A DNA stretch of 64,000 nucleotides from Lachnospiraceae bacterium (lineage in GTDB: Bacteria > Bacillota > Clostridia > Lachnospirales > Lachnospiraceae). Shown piece after piece: positions 61,131 to 64,000 of the stretch. The notes under the pieces were generated by a model. That model made no database searches and had not been told where the DNA came from. It was given only the letters and a program-made list of their open reading frames with translations. The position numbers and the translations under genes are program-made. How positions within the stretch are numbered: position 1 is the first letter of the stretch; each line of letters opens with the position of its first letter. The stretch covers positions 1-64,000 of the forward strand of contig JAQVCW010000004.1 in the NCBI GenBank assembly GCA_028689585.1, in the 5' to 3' direction.

Positions 61131-62085
61131 TGCAGTGAGGACAAAAGAGGATACAATTGCTACGCTGAAGCATTACAGCGCATTTATATTACTGGGAGTT
61201 ATGCTTCTGCTCAATCTGTTTATTACACCGAACTTTTTCCGGGTCGGTACGCTGTGGAACATCGTGACACAGACCTGTACCATCATCCTTACCGGTATGG
61301 GTATGACGGCGGTAATCTCAACCGGCGGAATTGATATTTCCGTAGGTGCTGTAATGGCGCTGGCCGGGATTATCTCCGCAAAGCTGCTGGATAGTGTGGG
61401 ACTGGTACCGGCCATTCTGATCGCGGTTCTGTTCTGCTGTGTTTCCGGTGTGATTGCCGGCTTTATGGTAGGACGGCTGAAGGTGCAGGCCATGGTCGTG
61501 ACACTGGCGCTGCTGATCGGAGTCCGGGGTGTGGCTCAGTTGGTAAATGATGCCAAGATCTTTTATCTGACGGGAGACCGGGCGGAAGTTTATAAGAAAT
61601 TAGGCACCGCAAAGATTGGCGGAGTGATCCCGATACAGGTTATTCTGATCATCGCAGCGGTGGCGGTTACCTGGTTCATTTTGGAGAAGACCATGCTGGG
61701 ACGCCATATCCAGGCCGTGGGAGACAATTCCAGATCTGCTATGCTGGCCGGTATCAGCGCCACAAAAACGCTGATGTTTGTATACATATACAGCGCAGCA
61801 TTTGCAGCATTTGCCGGTATCGTAGCTACGGCAAAGATCGGTGCGGCGGATGGAAACTCCCTGGGGCTTCTGGCGGAACTGGATGCGATTGCAGCCGTGG
61901 CGGTAGGAGGGACCAGCATGTCCGGCGGCCGTGCCAAAGTATTTGGAACGGTGGTCGGCGCACTGATCATGCAGTTGATAAACATTACCGTAAATATGAA
62001 TAATATTACTTATGAATATGCGCAGGTATTTAAAGCGATCATCATAGTATTTGCAGTATATATTCAGAGAGATAAGGCGGCATAG
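61123..62085 (+). CDS. Sugar ABC transporter permease 1 (RbsC-like)
   Basis: This 320-residue membrane protein has about ten hydrophobic segments and the RbsC-type signature GIDISVGAVMALAGIISAKL near residue 68, with GDNSRSAMLAGISATKTLMF as the ATPase coupling loop. The start at 61123 has AAAGGAGGG 8 nt upstream and overlaps the ATPase stop. A second RbsC-like permease follows 11 nt later, so the channel is probably a heterodimer. Confidence 0.94.
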   Translation: MSSAVRTKEDTIATLKHYSAFILLGVMLLLNLFITPNFFRVGTLWNIVTQTCTIILTGMGMTAVISTGGIDISVGAVMALAGIISAKLLDSVGLVPAILIAVLFCCVSGVIAGFMVGRLKVQAMVVTLALLIGVRGVAQLVNDAKIFYLTGDRAEVYKKLGTAKIGGVIPIQVILIIAAVAVTWFILEKTMLGRHIQAVGDNSRSAMLAGISATKTLMFVYIYSAAFAAFAGIVATAKIGAADGNSLGLLAELDAIAAVAVGGTSMSGGRAKVFGTVVGALIMQLINITVNMNNITYEYAQVFKAIIIVFAVYIQRDKAA

Positions 62086-62096
62086 GAGGGATGGAC

Positions 62097-63077
62097 ATGA
62101 ATAAAGCAAAAAAAGTATATAACTGGTTCAGTTCAAAAAGTGCGATTATGGCGCTGGCAATTCTGGTGATCTTTTCCAGTATTGCATTTTCACAAAGAAA
62201 CTTTTTCTCTGTGCCGTCTCTGATGAATGTAGCCAGGAAAGCGGCCAGCGACGGCGGTTTTCTGGCACTGGGAATGACATTTGTGATCCTGATCGGCCAG
62301 ATTGACCTTTCCGTGGGCGCGGTACTGGCCATGAGCGGTGTGGTGATGGGCCTGTTTGGCAATACAAATCCGGTGCTTGGAGTTTTGGCGGGTCTGGGAA
62401 TCGGCATTCTCTGCGGTTTCCTCAATGGTTTCATGGTGGCGAAGATGAGAATTTCTTCCTGGATCGCATCTCTGGCGATGATGCTGGGCCTGCGGGGCAT
62501 TGTGCTTCTGATCACTCATCAGAAACCGGTGTCCATCTCCAATCCGGTTTTGCAGTCTCTGGGCAATGCCAGTATATTCGGAGTGCATATTCTGGTGATT
62601 CTGCTGGTGGTGTGTACCCTGATCTGTATGTACATTGCGAGAAATACAAAATTCGGAATGGCGGTCTATGCGGTGGGCGGCAATGAAGAAGCGGCCAGAA
62701 TGATGGGACTGAAGGTGGCCAGGATAAAGATAGCAGCCTATACCTGGTGCGGATTTTTTGCGGCGGTGGCAGGCATCCTTCTGGCGGGGCGCCTTTATAC
62801 GGCACAGCCAAATGCAGGAGATACCTGGGAGACCACAGCGATTGCCATGTGTGCACTTGGCGGTGTAAAGCTCTCAGGCGGGGAAGGAAAATTCAGCGGA
62901 ACTTTCTTTGGAATTTTAATTATTGCAGTCATTAATACGATTTTCAACTATGCAGGAAACCTGAACTCCTGGTGGCAGAATGTGGTTATGGGCGTTCTGG
63001 TGCTGATCTCGATCGGCGTTCAGTCAGAAGTATTCCACATGCACAGAAGTAAGAGAAAGGAAACTCAAAAATGTTAG
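62097..63077 (+). CDS. Sugar ABC transporter permease 2 (RbsC-like)
   Basis: This 326-residue membrane protein is a second permease of the same family, with QIDLSVGAVLAMSGVVMGL near residue 65 and VGGNEEAARMMGLKVARIKI as the coupling loop. It is clearly distinct in sequence from permease 1. The ATG at 62097 is chosen because AGGAGGG is at the right distance; an ATG 2 codons earlier touches the ribosome binding site. It overlaps the dehydrogenase start by 7 nt. Confidence 0.93.
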   Translation: MNKAKKVYNWFSSKSAIMALAILVIFSSIAFSQRNFFSVPSLMNVARKAASDGGFLALGMTFVILIGQIDLSVGAVLAMSGVVMGLFGNTNPVLGVLAGLGIGILCGFLNGFMVAKMRISSWIASLAMMLGLRGIVLLITHQKPVSISNPVLQSLGNASIFGVHILVILLVVCTLICMYIARNTKFGMAVYAVGGNEEAARMMGLKVARIKIAAYTWCGFFAAVAGILLAGRLYTAQPNAGDTWETTAIAMCALGGVKLSGGEGKFSGTFFGILIIAVINTIFNYAGNLNSWWQNVVMGVLVLISIGVQSEVFHMHRSKRKETQKC

Positions 63078-64000
63078 CACTGGTAAAGTATGGAAAGGGA
63101 CCGGGAGAGACCGAACTGAGAGAAGTTCCGGTTCCGGAAACCGGAGAAGAAGACTTATTGATCGAAGTGATGGCGGCAGGGATCTGCGGCTCGGATCTTG
63201 CCTATGATGCGGGGCTCCACCCCAATCAGTTAAATACACCGGTGATTCTTGGCCACGAGTTTTCCGGCCGCGTGGCGAAAGTGGGATCAAAGGTAAAGGA
63301 CTGGAAGGTGGGAGACCGGATTGTCTCTGACAATACAGGGCATGTGTGCGGCAAGTGCTTTGCCTGTACCACGGGACAGTTTTTAATGTGCCCGGACCGC
63401 CTTGGCATGGGATACGGGATGGATGGAGGATTTACGGAGTATGTGAAAATATCCGGAGATCTGCTGGCAAAAAATCCCAATGCGGTTTTTCGTATTCCTG
63501 ACAATGTATCTTATGAAGAAGCTGCAATACTGGATCCCATCTGCAATCCCTATAAGGCCATCGTCCAGGAGTCTCATATACTTCCGGGGGAAGACATTGT
63601 GATCTTTGGAGTGGGCCCTATTGGGCTGTTTGCAGTGCAGGTGGCAAAGGTGATGGGCTGCGGAGAGATTATCGCAGTGGGGCGCAGCGGCAATGATACA
63701 CGTTTTGCCATGGCTGAAAAATACGGTGCCACCAGGACGATCGAGTCCGATAAAACAGATGTGGTAAAGGAAGTAGCCAGGATCACAAAAGGGGAAATGG
63801 CCGCTCTGGTGGTGGACTGTGCCGGAGCCAATGAGCTGGTGAATCTTGGAATTGACCTGGTCCGCAACGGAGGGGAAATCGTCCATGTGGGATACGATGC
63901 CCGCCCATTCAATTATTCTCTGGACCATCTGCTGGAACGGGGCGTAAGCATCAAAGGACATTTCGGATACGACTATCAGTCCTGGAAAAACTGTATTCAT
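63071..64000 (+). CDS. Zinc-dependent alcohol dehydrogenase, partial at window end
   Basis: The first 310 codons of a medium-chain dehydrogenase run off the window. The catalytic zinc ligands are C38 in AGICGSDL, H and E in LGHEFSG (about 59-60), and the structural zinc cysteines are in HVCGKCFACTTGQFLMC (about 90-106). The NAD(P) loop is FGVGPIGLFAVQVAK. It resembles sorbitol, threonine or galactitol dehydrogenases and should oxidise the sugar alcohol or acid brought in by the importer. The start overlaps the permease stop; the C-terminus is outside the window. Confidence 0.92.
   Translation, partial: MLALVKYGKGPGETELREVPVPETGEEDLLIEVMAAGICGSDLAYDAGLHPNQLNTPVILGHEFSGRVAKVGSKVKDWKVGDRIVSDNTGHVCGKCFACTTGQFLMCPDRLGMGYGMDGGFTEYVKISGDLLAKNPNAVFRIPDNVSYEEAAILDPICNPYKAIVQESHILPGEDIVIFGVGPIGLFAVQVAKVMGCGEIIAVGRSGNDTRFAMAEKYGATRTIESDKTDVVKEVARITKGEMAALVVDCAGANELVNLGIDLVRNGGEIVHVGYDARPFNYSLDHLLERGVSIKGHFGYDYQSWKNCIH

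Noticed and set aside
63383-64000. 205-codon minus-strand frame at the window end
   Set aside because: It is antisense to the partial alcohol dehydrogenase, which has all zinc ligands.

Overview
The window looks like chromosomal DNA from a spore-forming, low-to-medium-GC member of the Clostridia, most likely Lachnospiraceae (a Blautia / Ruminococcus gnavus-like gut anaerobe). The basis is spoVG, a glgC-glgD pair, a Firmicutes DnaD/DnaI-type helicase-loader pair, DUF5685 and DUF2284 proteins, strong AGGAGG ribosome binding sites and many clostridial two-component systems. This is inference from gene families, not a measured classification. No tRNA, rRNA, CRISPR array or intact transposase was seen.

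Layout. 1-2.9 kb: an AT-rich methyltransferase gene, then a TetR regulator with an operator-like palindrome on its promoter and a MATE efflux pump. 3.2-11.2 kb: an OmpR-type two-component system, an anchored extracytoplasmic protein, a lipoprotein and an ABC-2 type exporter whose permease looks internally duplicated. 11.2-16.5 kb: ptsH-ptsI, a HAD phosphatase, xpt, a 166-bp terminal-inverted-repeat element and metY. 16.7-24.2 kb: a lanthipeptide island with an XRE repressor, an unknown gene, a LytTR/AgrC-like two-component system, a 49-residue precursor peptide, a LanM synthetase and an unknown gene. 24.4-28.1 kb: SbcD/SbcC(YhaN)-like repair genes and nfo. 28.5-33.7 kb (minus strand): prs, DnaI-like and DnaD-like genes, a cluster of DnaA boxes, and murC. 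34-39.1 kb: glgC-glgD, spoVG, plsC and malQ (glycogen and lipid metabolism). 39.3-42.9 kb: a VOC protein, an NlpC/P60 wall hydrolase and pyk. 43-48.3 kb: a large two-component system, a zinc-ribbon membrane protein, a DUF5685 protein and a Cys-tailed J protein. 48.3-50.7 kb: cobT and a nucleoside phosphorylase between two tandem-repeat arrays. 50.7-64 kb: a DUF2284 protein and a sugar-acid island made of an IclR regulator, eda, kdgK, a YesMN-type two-component system, a ribose-type ABC importer and a zinc alcohol dehydrogenase cut by the window end.

The most unusual signal is non-coding. Six copies of a ~45-nt nested-hairpin element (outer arms CAGCCCA/TGGGCTG, inner arms TTTGCC/GGCAAA) lie in the same orientation about 17-22 nt before the start codons of six functionally unrelated genes: the 6304 lipoprotein, the SbcD-like gene, dnaD-like, pyk, kdgK and the sugar ABC ATPase. 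They directly precede each ribosome binding site. Further structured repeats are two members of a ~235-340-bp long-inverted-repeat family, the 166-bp element whose terminus contains the xpt stop codon, a 37-bp tandem array, a 58-bp hairpin array, and ~39-bp repeats that supply the -35 box of the ptsH promoter. The other candidate for novelty is the lanthipeptide island: the precursor lacks an obvious double-glycine cleavage site, has only two, adjacent cysteines, and has no dedicated transporter nearby.
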